Shown one piece after another: positions 13,451 through 28,689 of a DNA stretch of 64,000 nt. Within the stretch, counting starts at the first letter, position 1. Each line of letters starts with the position of its first letter. The DNA lies in contig CM034547.1 in NCBI GenBank assembly GCA_020055645.1, positions 52,330,909 through 52,394,908 on the forward strand, written 5' to 3'. A model generated the notes under the pieces. It ran no database searches and had not been told where the DNA came from. It saw only the letters and a program-made list of their open reading frames with translations. The position numbers and the translations under genes are program-made. The stretch comes from Tomocerus qinae (Eukaryota > Arthropoda > Collembola > Entomobryomorpha > Tomoceridae).

Positions 13451-15184
13451 GAGCTCTTCTTTAGATAACCTTAGCACATACTTCTTCTACATCCCAATAT
13501 ACATTTAATATATACTACCACAAGATTTATATACACAGACCCACACCTAGGAGCATTTAGTATATAGCATTTCCTGGCTTAACTTTGAGCGAGGGGGAAT
13601 GCATCACTATTAGCATCAGAGAGAGAGAGAACCAAACCAGGACTGCATAAGAAGGATCTGAACAGAGTCTAAATTCAGTTCAGCAGGTCCAGTTAGGAAA
13701 TATTATGTAACCTCTATCTATACTTATATAAGAGCCAGAGAGGATTTCAAGGAATGGACATTATGAAAAATGGTCCCAAACCACTCGAGCGAATTCGATG
13801 GCCATTTTTTCCCATCTTATTCTCTGAGGAATACTCAATCTACACGCACCCTTCATTCAATTGTGGAGCCTTCACTTTACTCCTCACTCAAACCCAACCG
13901 AAAAGAGCCTACCAAACTGCATTCGCTCTTTTCATACTCTCCGAATTCCTACTCACCCAGAATTCATATCTCTCCCAATCTCCTCACTTCCCATCTTCTC
14001 ACTTGAGTACATTACACACACTCTCACATTGCTCAATAACTACTACACTTTTTACTACATCTATACACATCCATCTCACTCCGATAATATAAACTGGACT
14101 AAAGCATAGCTATATACTGTTACTAATGTAATGTAAGCTCTACTTATCTTTAAAACAGGAGAAACGGATAGCACGAGAATTTCATCCCTAACCTCCATCC
14201 ATTCATCCATCGATACTTTCATTTCTTTTATCTATCTCGTCAGAAACAAAACCAACTTGATTTTTTCTCTCTTGTAAATCTTGTGAATTTGGTTGATGTA
14301 GCATTACGTAAATACTCTGTGCATGAAACCCGTACCTAATAATAGAAGTTTATAGTCACTTTTGAAGAATACTAAACTGGGAGTAGAATTCCTACTAACA
14401 GCTTGTTAATCCTCTGATGCATAACGCCCGGAATGTGAAAATCTTTGGACAAGACAAAAAGAAGGGATGTAGTTTGTTGTATGCATTTATGGTATAGGCT
14501 AAGTAGGATATATATTTTATTATAGGAGGGCATTGTTAACTGTGTGTAATAACACTTGTGCCATCAGTGAGCTTAGTGCGCGGCACAATGCAAGTGTGCA
14601 TCTGGTAATGTATACCTATGTAAGTAGAAATGGGAGAAAAGCTAGGAAAAGAATTACAACTGTGAAATGAGGAGCAGATAATGAAAAGGCTATTAGAAGA
14701 GCTATTTAGGCAATGATAACGGTTTTATGGTACCTCGGAGACGTGTTGGCCCCTACCAAAGGATTTATGACAGTTCCCTATGTGTCTATCCGTGTGTGCC
14801 ATGCCTTTTTGCTATTCTACCTTCAACCTTCTCCTTTGCAACTGCAATAATTTCTCAAACTCTACAGATACTCTCCGCCACTTCACTTCAGTTCACTTGA
14901 AACTTTAACTTAAAACTCGAGAATCTCTTCTCTCCGCTACGCTCCGGCTCCAACACTCTTTTACAGATACTTTGCATTTACTTCAGACTAACTATGCACA
15001 TCTGCTCCACTAGTCTTTTCTTATCCAACAGAAAAACAAAAGAATGTGCAAAAAGTCTCATAGCGAATTATCAGTTCATCAAAAACTGGGGAACTACTAC
15101 TTACCACCACACTCATAGCTCAACAGCCCTAGGCTAACATACACAACTTTAATAAACGTCCTCTCTCACACTAAAAACTCGATT

Positions 15185-15202
15185 TACTACTACTACTACT
15201 AC
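15185..15202 (+). repeat. (TAC)6 microsatellite
   Basis: Six TAC units, preceded by TT and followed by ATTGCTAC. It is a short simple repeat with no sign of coding use. Confidence 0.85.
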
Positions 15203-16739
15203 ATTGCTACTATGCATATAGGTACATAATATAGAAACAACAGATGAATCCGCTTACCAAATACCTATAGAGGTGGGCATTATCAGTTTTTAGATATAAA
15301 AATATCCCAGGAAAGTTTATTGTAGTATTCAAGTGAAGGCAATTCTGCTCAAGTTGAATTAAATTCAAAAACTCTATTCAGCAGCAACTCCCAAAGTGGC
15401 CATTATTAGAGTAGTAGTGGAGTGATGAAGATTAGCTAGTTGCAGGAAGTAATCCTCATCATAATAATGTAATATCAGCTCTAATGTGGGTTCAGATAGC
15501 ATTCAGTGTCTGTCGGCATTACCACTGCACACAGTAGCAATAGTTAGTTCTTCTAATAGCCAAAGCAAGTGAATCCGGCGGTCGGTTCCTCTTTTCTCTC
15601 AACTACAATCTAAATGCTAGCTACAAGGACGTTAAGGTGCATTTATGCATCAACCTAATACTCTAGAATACACACCTGAGGAACAAAATGATGGGGTGGC
15701 CACCACTTGATGAGCATGATGGGATTTTGATGGTACGGTGTGATGATTGGCCATAATAATACCCATGTTCTTCTCTGCTAATGCTACATATTTCTACTGT
15801 ACATATACTCAGTCCCATCGCTACTTATTACATACATCCCTCCAAAACTCTCACAACAATAACCACTTTCAATCCTTTAAAAACTCTATATCAACTAGTA
15901 ATGTGGTCCAGACCATCCCTCTCCATCCAATTCCCAACTAAATGACCAACCTTCCAAATATCATTACTATATCAAGGTAACAATTTTAAACCTGTTGTCC
16001 TCTCTGCCCTATTCATCCCAACGGTCTCTCCTCCTCAAAATATCATCAGTAAACAAATTCACACTGCAATGTGAGACCTGGCTTTTTTATCACCATTTTA
16101 CCTAGTACTTTATTACTCAACTGTTTACCAGTAAAACAACTACTGAAGTTATATCTTTGTTAATGAACTTCTATTTCAATTACTAGTAGAAGATAAGAAC
16201 ATCAAAAATATATCTAGCATAGAATTTAAATATTTTTACAATGCTATTGCAGATATAGTTTTCTTTAATGTACAGCATATTTTGTGGCAGATGAATATAT
16301 AACAACACAAACGATAATGCGAAAGCAATGCGTCCACGAAATGTGAACAGTGCGCTGATAGAAGAGAGAAGGGAAGATACAAGAAAGTTGCATCTTTATG
16401 AGACGTGACTTGAACGTGAGATGAGCGGAGGTAGTCTTAAATTTAATGAACATGGACCAGGGTCTTTTATCGATGGTTAGTTTCTCTGAGTGATTCCTTG
16501 TCCTGTCTGTTGTCCCTTCTCGACTTTAGCTCACTATATCAGAAATATCCCTGTGCTATTATGAGAAGTACACAAACTGTGCAGCCGTTTCTTAAATATT
16601 CGAAGAAAAATTTTTAGATTGTAAACACAAACTAAAAGATATTCTTAACAAATTGTCTGATTTTATTTCATAAATATAAATTATTATTATTATGAATTCA
16701 ATTTTTGATGAATATATAGCAAAATCGCATTGGAAGGAA

Positions 16740-17300
16740 TAAATAGGAACCACATAGCTCTACGAGTAAATAAGTAAATAAGAACAGAGCATGTAGTAAA
16801 GTATGGAGTTAGGGTTGTATGTTAAGCAGCGGATTGGACACAACAGATGAAAAGAATAATATATTATTTGATGGAGAGAGTGAGTGGTTGGTTATACATG
16901 GAGATGTAAGTAGGCATGTAAATATAAAGTCAATGTATAATGTGGTAATGTATGTAATGCTGTAACAATAGAACAAGTTTCGGCTAGTTGAGCTCTTCTT
17001 GGTTCCAGTGGAGCATTGTAATGTATTGCAATGTTGGGTATGAAAACGTAACTGTATGTAGATACAAGAGTATTATAGACAATGGAGCAAAGTGAAGTGA
17101 AGTGAGGGAAGGCAGGACAGGAGGGCCGAATATGGATGAAGAAACTGTGTAAATATGCACTGAGATTGTATTCTTATGCTTATAGCTCGGAAAAAGACAA
17201 TTGGAAGATAGAGAGAGATAGTCAGTAAGTAAAGAAAGGACTAAGGAGCATCAGAAGCAGCAGTAACCATCGAAGCAACAAAAGACAAATCGGAATCCAG
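16740..17300 (+). other. Block with strong G-over-C strand bias
   Basis: The + strand here is rich in G and A/T and poor in C. In the 60 bases 16861-16920 I count 20 G and 2 C. It contains TAATG-type words (near 16945-16965 and 17020) and GAAGTGAAGTGA. No open frame is convincing. Confidence 0.5.
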
Positions 17301-19052
17301 CCGGGCAAAGTCAGCTCGTAGACAATCGAACGTATCATTTTCATCAAGCGAGAGGAATTGAATTGAAAATAATAGATAGAAGATGCGATGGGATGCAGAT
17401 GCAGACTGTGTCTCTCCTCAGGTTCCTTTCATGAATACTTGGAGCTTGTCTTTGAATGCTCCGTCCTTCTCAGTTAACTTTTATGTCTTCTATGAACAAT
17501 ACCATGTAGAACTACTAGAACTATCTGTACAGTGCAACTACCAAAATCACAATCACTCACATCAGATCAAACTTACTATAGGTAAACTAAACTCTATATA
17601 TATAGTATCATATCATAATAGAGGATTCACGTGGATCCCTATTGTGTTTACCATGTGTACTCCACATAGTCTTCCATATCGGACGCTGCTGAAAGAAAGC
17701 AGTGGTAATAATCTGCTCGTACAATAAGAAGAGAATTTACCAGGCCCGAGTACAATACTCTTTTCTGACTTAGCCAAAGGATAAACTTTTTGCAGAATCT
17801 TTAGTGGATCAGAAAATCGGCGCATTTGAAAACGATTTGGGTGCTCATCAGAATCCTATTCAACATCTAAAGAGACTGAATAGAAGAACATGTGCCTGGC
17901 AGCCTCCATCACACAACAGAAAGTCTTTATATGTACAATATACATCCGATCACAAAAATGCATAGCACACGAAGAGAGCAATGGATGCATGTATGTACTT
18001 AACGTATTTCTAAGATGTACTACAGTTTTTCCAAACAACAAAGCTCTTCGTCTGACTGTGTTTGTGACTGCCTCTGCCTTTCAATTCCCTCCTCCAGGCA
18101 ACTGATTTTTTCATGGAGAAAATTCTCTCGTCTGAATATTAATGAACGACTAAGAAGAAATAAGACGATACCATACAATACACACAAGACATACCAAACA
18201 AACTAAGTAAGACAGACTACTTACTATTGTATGCATATATTAAGTTTATATATATTCATTCACTTTAGTTCAACGTTTAAACGGGATGCTAAAGTATGGC
18301 ATCGCATTAGCCATTCCCTTCACTTGACTTTACATACACATTTAGATACAACAGACCAGAATGCAATACTTTTCAAACCCTTTGGCGAGAGATCCTAGTA
18401 TGCTGGCCATGGGGAGAGAAGCCTTATTCTAAACTATCCAAACCAATCCAATGTCTTACCAACTGAGTGAGCATTCCATTCGAATCTAGTATACTCTGTA
18501 TTCACAATTCTATTCTTTTCAAATGCAGACTGACCTGCTCCGGAACATTCTATTATAAATTATACATATTGAACAGACCCATTATGCTAACAACTAACTA
18601 ACAGATATTGTGAAGCTTTCCCAATGAGTCTTTAATTAAGTCTCTATCTCTTATAGATATGTTTATCGCTGAAAGAAGTGCTTTGCATTTTTTATCTACA
18701 TAATAAGTGTACTAAGTATATTTTTTGATTTATAAATAAGCAAATATTTTTTAAGCTTTAAACTCTAACAGTGTACAAGTAAGTACGTTACACCATGCTT
18801 TGCCATTAGAATCTACACACAATAGAAATCAAAAAGCCATTCACATATCTCATCTCGCTTTAAATTTACCTGAGCTCCTAATTAGCAAAAATTATGATGA
18901 GGTTGAGAAAAGAGGAGGAAAAAATATTTTACAACCTAGTCAGCGTGATACTATGAAAATTACAGACTAATGATAAGGATGCCTGCGTGTAATAGTACGG
19001 ACCGTGCACTAATACAGCCAGGCAAGTCAACGCAAACACAACCTATAGATCA

Positions 19053-19080
19053 CATCATCATAATCATCCTCATCATCATT
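19053..19080 (+). repeat. Imperfect CAT trinucleotide repeat
   Basis: The run contains CATCATCATAATCATC followed by CTCATCATCATT. It is a broken CAT/ATC simple repeat in non-coding DNA. Confidence 0.7.
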
Positions 19081-19868
19081 ATGCTCTTGTGTAATGCCAC
19101 GCTCAGTGTTCAATGTTCAAGCATGCGGAGAGAATGACTCTGATTTTTAACGATCGAACATATAGAAAATAAATGAGCTTTCGGTTACTTCCTAAGTCCA
19201 AACAAAGGTCCTGCACTACCTCTCTACTTATCAATAACCTATGCTAAAGCCTTATAACATTAGCTAACTTAACTCCCCCGTTCAATTCAATCACATTTTA
19301 TGACGAAGCCCAAAACTAGCAAATCCAATACATCCAGGCCAGCTGAGTCAAATTAAACAACCGTTTCCCATACTATGTAACCCTTGCGTAATAATCATTA
19401 AATACATATTTTTATTCTATATTAACACACTATATGTTGGGTAGTTAGGTAGTTTTAATAATAATACAACACATTAATAGCATGCCTTTTGGTTTGGAAA
19501 GCAGCAATTTCTATGTACAGTACCAAAGGTATGTAATTTCAGATGGTATCACAAATACATTAACATTAACTGCTTGGTAAAGCTTTTTACTGGAGAAGTT
19601 GTAGGTAGATGATGATAGGTGAATGCGAATGAGGAGGATGGGTATGGGACAGTAGATAGGTACGGAAGTAACATAATCCAGCGTATATGAATTGTACATT
19701 AAAATAAGTAGCAGGTAGTATGTATTATGTTGTAGTTATAATAAATATCCCAAGTATTAAGTAGACACAGAGAGAAAATATAAATACATACTGGCTAGTC
19801 AATAATAATATGCGACAAGCCCACATTTGACATGTAAACGGATGTCTTTGTCTTATTGTGAACGACAA

Positions 19869-19882
19869 TCGAGTCGACTCGA
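19869..19882. repeat. 14-bp perfect palindrome with three CpGs
   Basis: TCGAGTCGACTCGA equals its own reverse complement. It is rich in CpG compared with the AT-rich surroundings. It may be chance. Confidence 0.75.
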
Positions 19883-21450
19883 GCCCAATATTTGTTAAGA
19901 TGTCATCAACACCCTATTATCACGTCACTCATGTGCAACACGAAAGGATGACATACATGTACGATGAACATCAACTCCAGCCCAGTCCACTCCACAACAT
20001 TTCACTTGACTAACATTGAACAGTGCATCATGATACAACACTAGAATGCAGAGTAGCATTCTATTATCTATATCATTTATGCATTGTATTTGGATTACCT
20101 ACAACTACAGCTTTTACTACTACATAAAGTAGGTAAATATTATGTTGGTCTATTGAAAGTTCATTTATGTCTGTCGTTCGAAGCATAAAATACAAATAAA
20201 GTACAGATAAATTCAGTAGTAGTGACTGTGTGTGTAGTCTGTATGTAATGTATACTACATGGATATGGATTGGTTTAGATGGCTTTGGCTACCGAATTAG
20301 AATTGCATCGCATTATTATTGAACTTGCATGAGATGTCCATCAGATGGGCATGTCAAGTATTTTGTTGTAGACAATTCCATAGAATTCTTTCATGCTTTA
20401 CGAATATATCTGCATGACCAAGGCATTGTAGTCTAGTTTTACATATTCTACATGAATGGATGGGGTAGCATACTGTCATGCATAAGGTATCTGAAAATAA
20501 ATTTGGGAGCGAGCGTGGTTTGTATTCTTTATATTGTAGCGGATTGAATCTATACATAGAAAATACAAGCAAACAAGACTAATAACTATCCCTGTCACTC
20601 TTCCATGTAGTAGTAGTTAGTAAAATAGATATCGTAGAAGATATTGTATAACTAAGTAGAGATAGTGCGTTCATAATATATTATAGGGTCATCGGATTGC
20701 ATGCAAGGCAATGACAATGATATGCGATGAAAGGAACCACCAGGTCGTAAATAGTAACTAACTAGTTAGCTAACGAATCATCAGACAAATAATGTGGCAT
20801 GTTTTCTTCCCGTTTTATTTTAACTAACAAATAAAATAAATAAACCAGCTATTAGCAAAGTAAATGATGAGAGCAAGTCGAGAAGGTAAGACAAAATGCT
20901 CACGGAGCCTGTCTAGGAAAATGACCTGCTAATATATGTTTCCCTTTTGTCTCTGCTCTTTGGCCCGTCCCAACCATTTCCTTTGACTGACGAATGAAAT
21001 GAGTGACAAGACAACCAGTTGACTGACTGACAAGAGCACTAATTTACTTCTCTCCCGGAATAAATTTGTCAGACCCCACCATTTGTCATGATCTGGGGAA
21101 AAATCTCTCATAATTATATTCATTCATGCCATTGCATGGTACATGTTTGACTTTTCTATCATTCTGCTATCTAGTAGTCGTGCCAAATGGAAATATTGTT
21201 CGAGTGGATGGATTATTTATTACATGCACACCACAAAAGTCACTGTAGTAGTAATATGATGGAATACCTTGACTAGTAAACAAGAATATTATAGCAGGCA
21301 GTTGTAGTAGTATCACAGATAATAGAGAGAAGACCACACAAAATAAAACATACACAACAACAAATCGGTTTACTAATAGCAAAAGGAAGTTAGAGTTGAA
21401 GTGCTACTACCACGCGATGCAATTCCAGTTGAAACAATTGAAATCTCACA

Positions 21451-21474
21451 GGAGGTTCTCAAACGAGAACCTCC
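21451..21474. repeat. Perfect 10-bp stem with 4-nt loop
   Basis: GGAGGTTCTC, loop AAAC, then GAGAACCTCC. The arms are exact reverse complements. The arms hold five or more G:C pairs, so the hairpin would be stable in RNA or single-stranded DNA. There is no T tract after it and no coding gene beside it, so it is not read as a bacterial terminator. Confidence 0.75.
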
Positions 21475-24400
21475 AACAAAGTCAACTATGTGTCTAGAAC
21501 TACGAGCCGCTAAGTAAGTCTTGATGACTTCTACTATGTGATTACTATGTCCTAGCTCTACTAGTCCTCAACTTGTTTTCTCTAATGTAATATATAATAA
21601 TATAATCATTTGCTCTTCCCTAGACTTCTGAGACACAAGACAGCGTCTCTCAACTGACTACACAATATTACATTATAAGTTAGACACACTCAAGTAAACT
21701 ACAACCTATCTAGTAGTATGAGTCTGCACTGGGATATTAGAAGTACCTCCTGTCATTTCCCTGTCAAATAATGAGCCACATTTCCTCTCTCTCCGTCCTA
21801 ACCTTCTATCTTCTCAACTTGCTTTAGGATTTCATATGGAATAACCCAAACTAATAATAAAGTTACCTAACAGCTTCCCCAACCTAACAAAACGCAAAAG
21901 AAACGACTAGGGTCGATCAGGGTGCTAGCTCGCTAATTAACTAAAGTATTGGAGAACCAACATCCTCAGCTATTAACTCCTTCATCTCCGCTTTGAGAAT
22001 TCCTTTATTTACTACTATATCACAGCTACGTTATACACAACTAGACAGAACATGACAGTTCCTTTGCCCACCTACCAATGTACACCTTTTAACTATTTAG
22101 TTGTCAATAGAATTGCAAAACATCATTGTTAAACACATAAATACACACACAAAACAAAACGTCCTTCCACAACAAATTAACAATTGTAGAGGAAAGGTGA
22201 AGGAAATCATTAGCACAATTAAAACTAATTCTGAGCCTTTATAAATGTGCTTCAACACAATGCGTGTTGGAAATAATAGAGAAGAAAAGGTTGACGAGAT
22301 GTGGAGAGAGAAGAAGAGCACAGTAAGTAGTAAACGAAACCTGGAAACCACTATAGTGTACTCTGATGAATGCTTTTCTATCACATCATTATCAACGTAA
22401 TCGTAAATAAAAGTGCTTTTGTAAGTACATACGCATACATCATACATGATGCCAAGTCATGATATCTGATCTTGACAAATGCTGCCTAATCCACTCTTCA
22501 CCAACGCTTTGTTCTACTCCACACGTCATAATTATCATCGAATCAGCCAGACAATGATGTAAACCATCATCAAATGAACTTCCTTTACACTACATTCAAT
22601 TCCATTTAATCCAGTATAGAATTATTACACACATACCCCATTGTGCACCAGCTACTTCCACAATACCAATAAATAACGTTAATAAGAGCTGTGCAATTCA
22701 CTTTACCCAATTCAATGTTTTGAAAATACAATACCTTCTATTATAACCCCATTTTTTATTTCATTGCAAAATACAATCATTCGGCTGCTTAAATATTTAT
22801 ATTTGTGCATGTGTACAACATACCTACAATTAAACAGTTTAAACTCATTAAAGAAAATGTGGGCAATGTTTGGTTATAATTGTGGTGATTTGGTAAGGTG
22901 ACGGTGAGGACAGTCCGAATGAGAAGGGCACCCAAATAAAAACCCGATTCATTTAATTCATAGGGAATGAAAGAGGAGGTGGTGGAATGGTTAGGTAATA
23001 ATTTGAAAAGAAATGTGCTTTAGGATTCCTTTTGTGTGCTACTTATTCATGTGCTGCGATAAACAAAGAGAGAAGTGCATACATATATACACACAGATAT
23101 CAAGTTACTCAAATTATTCGGGATCTGTAATTATAATTACAAAACAAAAAGACCACAGCCTGCCAGAGATTCCGTGCCAAGCCAGTTGTACTCACCTAAC
23201 TAACAATAAATACCTCATCTAGTATAAGGAAAGGGAATTCTGTGTGTGTTTGCTAAATAGTAAAAAAGAGGTAGAGGAAACCGCAATAGTCGAATTTGAA
23301 TTTGTACAGTAAACTGAGATGTACAGAGAGAATGCATAAATATAGTAGTTAAGGTAGAACGTAGTTAAGTAGGAGTGTATGAAGTTAGTGAAGGAAATAT
23401 AACAGATCGTATTGTAACCGTAATAGAACTTTTGTCGAGGCAGTAATCTTGGAGAAAGAATGGGAATGTAAGGAACGGAAGAGCCGAAACCATGCAATTA
23501 GAATGCCAACTCTAATTAGAAAAGACTTGTAGACTTGGCGTGAAGTAATATTTATGACCGAATGAAAAGTTTTGTTGAGAACACGTACAATACTACTGAA
23601 GTCAACGGAGGAGCCGACGACCCAACCAAACCAAAGCGAGTCAACTCAAATAGTCAAAGACAAGAAAGTCGCAACCAACTCCCTGACTATAACGTAGAAC
23701 AGAGTCACTACTACATAGTAGAGTCGTGGTAGGTCCATGTCTGTGGTGGTGGTTTCATTTCTGGCGTTGCATTGCATTATGCCACGGTTCTCTTGTTAGT
23801 TAGTAATGCAGTAATGTAGTTAGTTACGTCGGTTGTTTCAGCGATTCCATCCTCCTGTTCCTGTTCTCTTCTATCTACGACTGTCCTCCACCATATAATG
23901 ACATTTCGCTTTCTGCTACAATTTTCTCTGACTATATCTATGTCCATGAAAATTTCGAACAACTTATCCGAGACTACATAGCTATGGCATGTTGTTTAAT
24001 TCCAAACGCTTTTGTTTTCTAATATTTTGGAAGGCCTCGCCACAGAATAACTGTCTTCTTGTCTGTTATATAGGCATATATTTACCTTGTTTTGAGTTGA
24101 ATGCTCAACCTTAGAACTTTTCCTGATAAAGGACTTCCGAAAATTGCGGAAGGAGATGGGAAAAAAGTCTAACGTAGGGCAAAGGGAAAAGCTTTTCTTC
24201 CATTTCCTGTCTCTTCATTCCGACCCTAGGTACAAGGATCTACTTATTTTACAATAGTTACTACTCTTGGCACCAATTCCATTTTCGTTTGCAACATCTT
24301 AACTATATTATGACAATGCGTAATTTCAGTTTTGAAAGTTTTTGATTTGAGGACCCGTTTCCTGAACATCAACACTATGTCCATTATCGTGTTAAACGCG

Positions 24401-27400
24401 CTGTACATGGCATTATACATTATTTAAACAAAAAATGCTTAATTTCTCAGATGGTTATGTAGTAACTATGTATGTACATACCTCGTTGATTAGCTACAAG
24501 AGATTGCTTCAATGCATCGTGTGCTTACATAGTTAGGTCGGAATTCCTCTAACCAAAGAACCTACACTTGAAAATCTCATAGAGTTTTCATTTTCGTTTA
24601 GAATTAGTTTAAAGTTTCTAAATGTTGCCTACATATAAAGATGAGCAGACGGGAGAGAAAAAAAGTCACCTGAGCTGGAGTGGCTTAGCGAAGGCAGCTC
24701 AAGTGAATTCCAATCTTTAATGCAGCCACGAAAGGTTAACGAGATTTAGTGCCTGCTTGCCGCTCATGTTTTCTTACTTATCCTATTGCTCTCCACAAAA
24801 AAATCCTCTCTATCTCCTTCTAATATTACTTATGAGTGGAAAAGAAGATTCGTCGACGAACCAACCTGGCTAGGGTATCTTCTTATCTCTCATTTTGGTA
24901 TACATTATGTATATAGTAAGAATGTATAGATTGCATATACATTATCATATCTTTTACTTTACATTACCTTTCTTCCACTTACTGCATTAAGTATACAATT
25001 GTTTCTAAGCCCCTGGCCATTTTTTCGAAAAATCTCATTAACGCTCTGAACTTAATTGCAATCAACTCAACTTTGAAACGCCACACTTGTGTAGAGCGTT
25101 ACCTCATGTATATAGTTACCCTCCATCCGTTCTCATCTTCCCCTTACATCATCTTAGTATATAGTATAGATAGATATAGAAACTTTAATAATCTGTTTGC
25201 CGTTGTTTTACTCTTTATCAGTGTACGCATTAGTTGGATAGTATATAGAGTTGTGGAGTGTCGGCATTGCAAGTCAACCAAAGGGAGTACTTTCAAAAGA
25301 ACTGAACACAACTCAAGTAGGTACCTCTACCTCATTTCATCTTATCGTATCGGCAAGTTTCCTACAACTAAAACTACATGCACAATGATGTACATACCTA
25401 TAGCGCTTAAAAGAACCTAACCACACCAAACATGGAACGCAATATTATCTCGACACAAAATATAGAAAACAAGTGCAACTTATAATAAGGCAATCATCAT
25501 CTTTATCCTTATCCTCCTCTCGCCTTTCTCTCTAAATAAATACGTATTGTCTTCAAGGTAAAATAAAACCCACAAGAACACCTCAGCTATAAGTCATATA
25601 CGGATATTCTACTCCAGGACATACATCAAGTGTGTAGTGTATGCAGTACATAGTGTATATACAGTGTCCATTTTATATAAAGAACTGCTTATGATAACTC
25701 AAACCATCTTATATAAGTTACCGTTCCATCAACTTCCAGAAAATATGAACTTCCCTGACTTTGGTAACTAAAGTGCATACATGCACAAGGCACAACTTAA
25801 AACTAAAGTCGACGATGAGATAAATAAAAAGTTTAACAATATAGACAGGGCATTTCCTTCTGTTTGTTACATTCTGTATGATGAAGCATGTACATAGCTG
25901 AGTAGATATAGATGTATTTGTGCATTGTATGTGTGTTAGTCACATATTAATAGTAGTACGCTGCACTGCACTCCAGAAGGCACTCAACAGAAAACAATTC
26001 ATTCTGCTACTTTTACAGCTTAGCTTAGCTTACGATTAGATAGGTAGTTAAAGAAAAAAATATACTAAAAAATATGCCCATACTTATCCACTGCATGTTA
26101 TGTTCTCCTCGAAAAGATTGCATGATGCTAAAACTTAAAGGCGCAGTCAACTATTACTTGCTACCAGCTACATGCCGTAATTAAACTCATCAGGCAAAAG
26201 CAAAAGACATCGTCGCATCACGAATGTAGCCAGGCGAGGTAGTAGTCCATAGACATAACGTTCTTTTCAATCCTTGTTAAATAAGTAGCAGTTCATAATG
26301 CAGAGAGCTATGAGTGCAGTGTAAATACTACTAAGTAATAGTAGTAGAACTGCCAGGTGAGTATTTAATACTAAACTACACCCAATATTCAATGCTATTT
26401 CATTAGGCCTCCCGTAGTCATCTACTAGACTCATATATCCAGACCAAATGGTTAGTAGTACATATGGCTATATGAGCACGAATTATCTCTTCCATATGTA
26501 CGGAATTGCAACAGCTACACAGAAAACCTATGTTAATTTATTGATTCTTTGAAATCATGTCCCTTTTGCATGTACACTTTGAATAGACATTAATAATATT
26601 ATTAGTATTCTATCTAAGCTTCATATCTCGTCGACATATTTAATAATACATGTATAAAGGAACACCTTCCGTAATAATAACCCCCGTCGAAACGACTCCT
26701 CTTCTCCCATGCTTATTACTATTATAACTCCGAGAGCTACCAGGAGACAATAGAGGTTTTAATTTAGGTATTTTTAGTTGTGCAATTCTAATGTACAGCT
26801 CTTTAATTGGAATTCAGTCAATCGTACCATGTACATGTGGATAGTTACTTTAATTCGTGGCAGTACGATTTCTGTCCACTTTTCGCAGAGCACTGTTACA
26901 GTAACAATACATGGCTCCACATAAATAATACACCTATTTATTAGCTGCACTAGCTAACAAATTCTTAATGGTTTATCGTATTTGTAAAAGAACAGGGAGC
27001 AATTTAGGACTAAATGCATACATCTTCTTGCGTAACAGAAAATACTTCCTTTTCAGTTATTCCAATGCAAGAATAACGCCAGGCCAAAGAAACTTAACTT
27101 TAAGTACCGTCGCAAAATTTCTTTCGGTTCGAATTCAAGCCGAACGAATCCAATTATAAGAAAATCGCCTTTTTTCTCTACTTTTCTCTCTCTCTCCCTT
27201 TCTTCCATCCAATCAACCAAGTTCCAAGCCCTACTAAATACTCTATACCACTACATGTGCATTACATAATGCATTTTGATATAAAGCAGTAGATATCTAT
27301 CTAAACTAGAGTCTCGAAGTGCATACACATCGTATCGTCGTCAATCCACGACAATCTATTTTAGTGCTTCTATTATTACCAGACAACCTACCCACCTATG

Positions 27401-28670
27401 TCTGTCTTGCACTTTTGTTCTTCCGTCCAAAGACAAGACTCTTTTTCATCTTCTCGAACGAAGCTCTAAATCGCATTTCTCCATTTTCCTTGACTTACCA
27501 AACACTATCATCCATCTATCTTCCCTCCACTTCTTTTGCCTCAATTCTCCTACTAAAACCTTGCTTTACCTTTCCCCAATTACAAACACACTCTCATGCA
27601 TTAATACATTGAATTTTCCTCAACTACTTCTCCCTACAGCATAAAAAATGTAACTTTAAGCCACCTGCATCTATTCATTTGATTACTTATTTCTACTTTT
27701 GCTTCGATTGATAATACTATTGCTACAACTAGAACTGAGTCAATAATGTATTAATCTAGGTAAAAAACTTATTTGTTTTTCTACTTTTCAGTCCTACTGT
27801 CAGTTCTATCTGTACTTCACGTCATTTAATAAAATAAAATCCGTTTCGATTTAATTGTACGATAGATGTCATTACTTTCCATAATGGTATAGTTTCACTA
27901 ACAGAAAAGAAAAAAGGGAGCTGGTAAATCTAATGTATTACAATTTTACAAGCAATGTAGTCAAGTGCATTAGTAACAGCTAGGAAAGTGTTTTATATTA
28001 GGTATCTTTTGTTTTTATCCGTCCCTCTTTTACTTAACTTTGCTCCGGATTTTGTCTGTTCGGCTGGTGTGTGTGTGTAATGTAAAGTGTGTTGCTTTTG
28101 TTCAACTAGTTTTAATCCTCTTGTTGCCCCACGACAAAGCGGAATAAAACTACCACCCAGATTCCCCATCAACTAACATCATCATGGAGATTTTATTCTT
28201 TTTTCACTGCAACTTAAGTGGGATTGAGTGAAATAAAAAATTTTATGGTGAGCCAAACTGTCACTTGAGTGGGAAACAACCGGCGGCAACGGGTGGAGTA
28301 CCCACAACCACAGAACACCAATACTCAACTCAACTGAATGTTACGTAACGGACGGACGTATTACCTAAACTCTTTCCATCCCTACTACTACTCCGTACTT
28401 TTCCCATTCAGACAAGACCATAGGCCAATGTCGCTCTGATATGATACGATACGCTCCTGATTTCCCCTGTACTCTCTCTGTTGATATGGGTCTTATAGGT
28501 GCCTTTTACTATCTCACTATGTCGTGCAGTGTTAGTAGTCATTTTATCGTATTAAAAGAGAGGAGTTGGTCATAAAGTGACAAAAGCGAGTCACTTCAAT
28601 GCCACATTTGCATAACGAGGTTAGCAACTCGGTAATCTACCATTAGGGAAATCTTATTTCTCTTCCACTA

Positions 28671-28689
28671 CTTACACTTACACTTACAC
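28671..28689 (+). repeat. (CTTACA)3 hexamer repeat
   Basis: Three tandem CTTACA units occur just after CTTCCACTA. About 45 bases on, at 28732-28747, a TTACATTACATTAC pentamer run follows. Confidence 0.8.

Noticed and set aside
21451..21474. Stem-loop as a bacterial-type terminator
   Set aside because: There is no T tract and no adjacent gene, and the window is animal-like nuclear DNA.
27123..27144. Possible tRNA B-box or control element (GGTTCGAATTC)
   Set aside because: No matching A-box or cloverleaf upstream. The word is part of an imperfect palindrome, which explains the resemblance.
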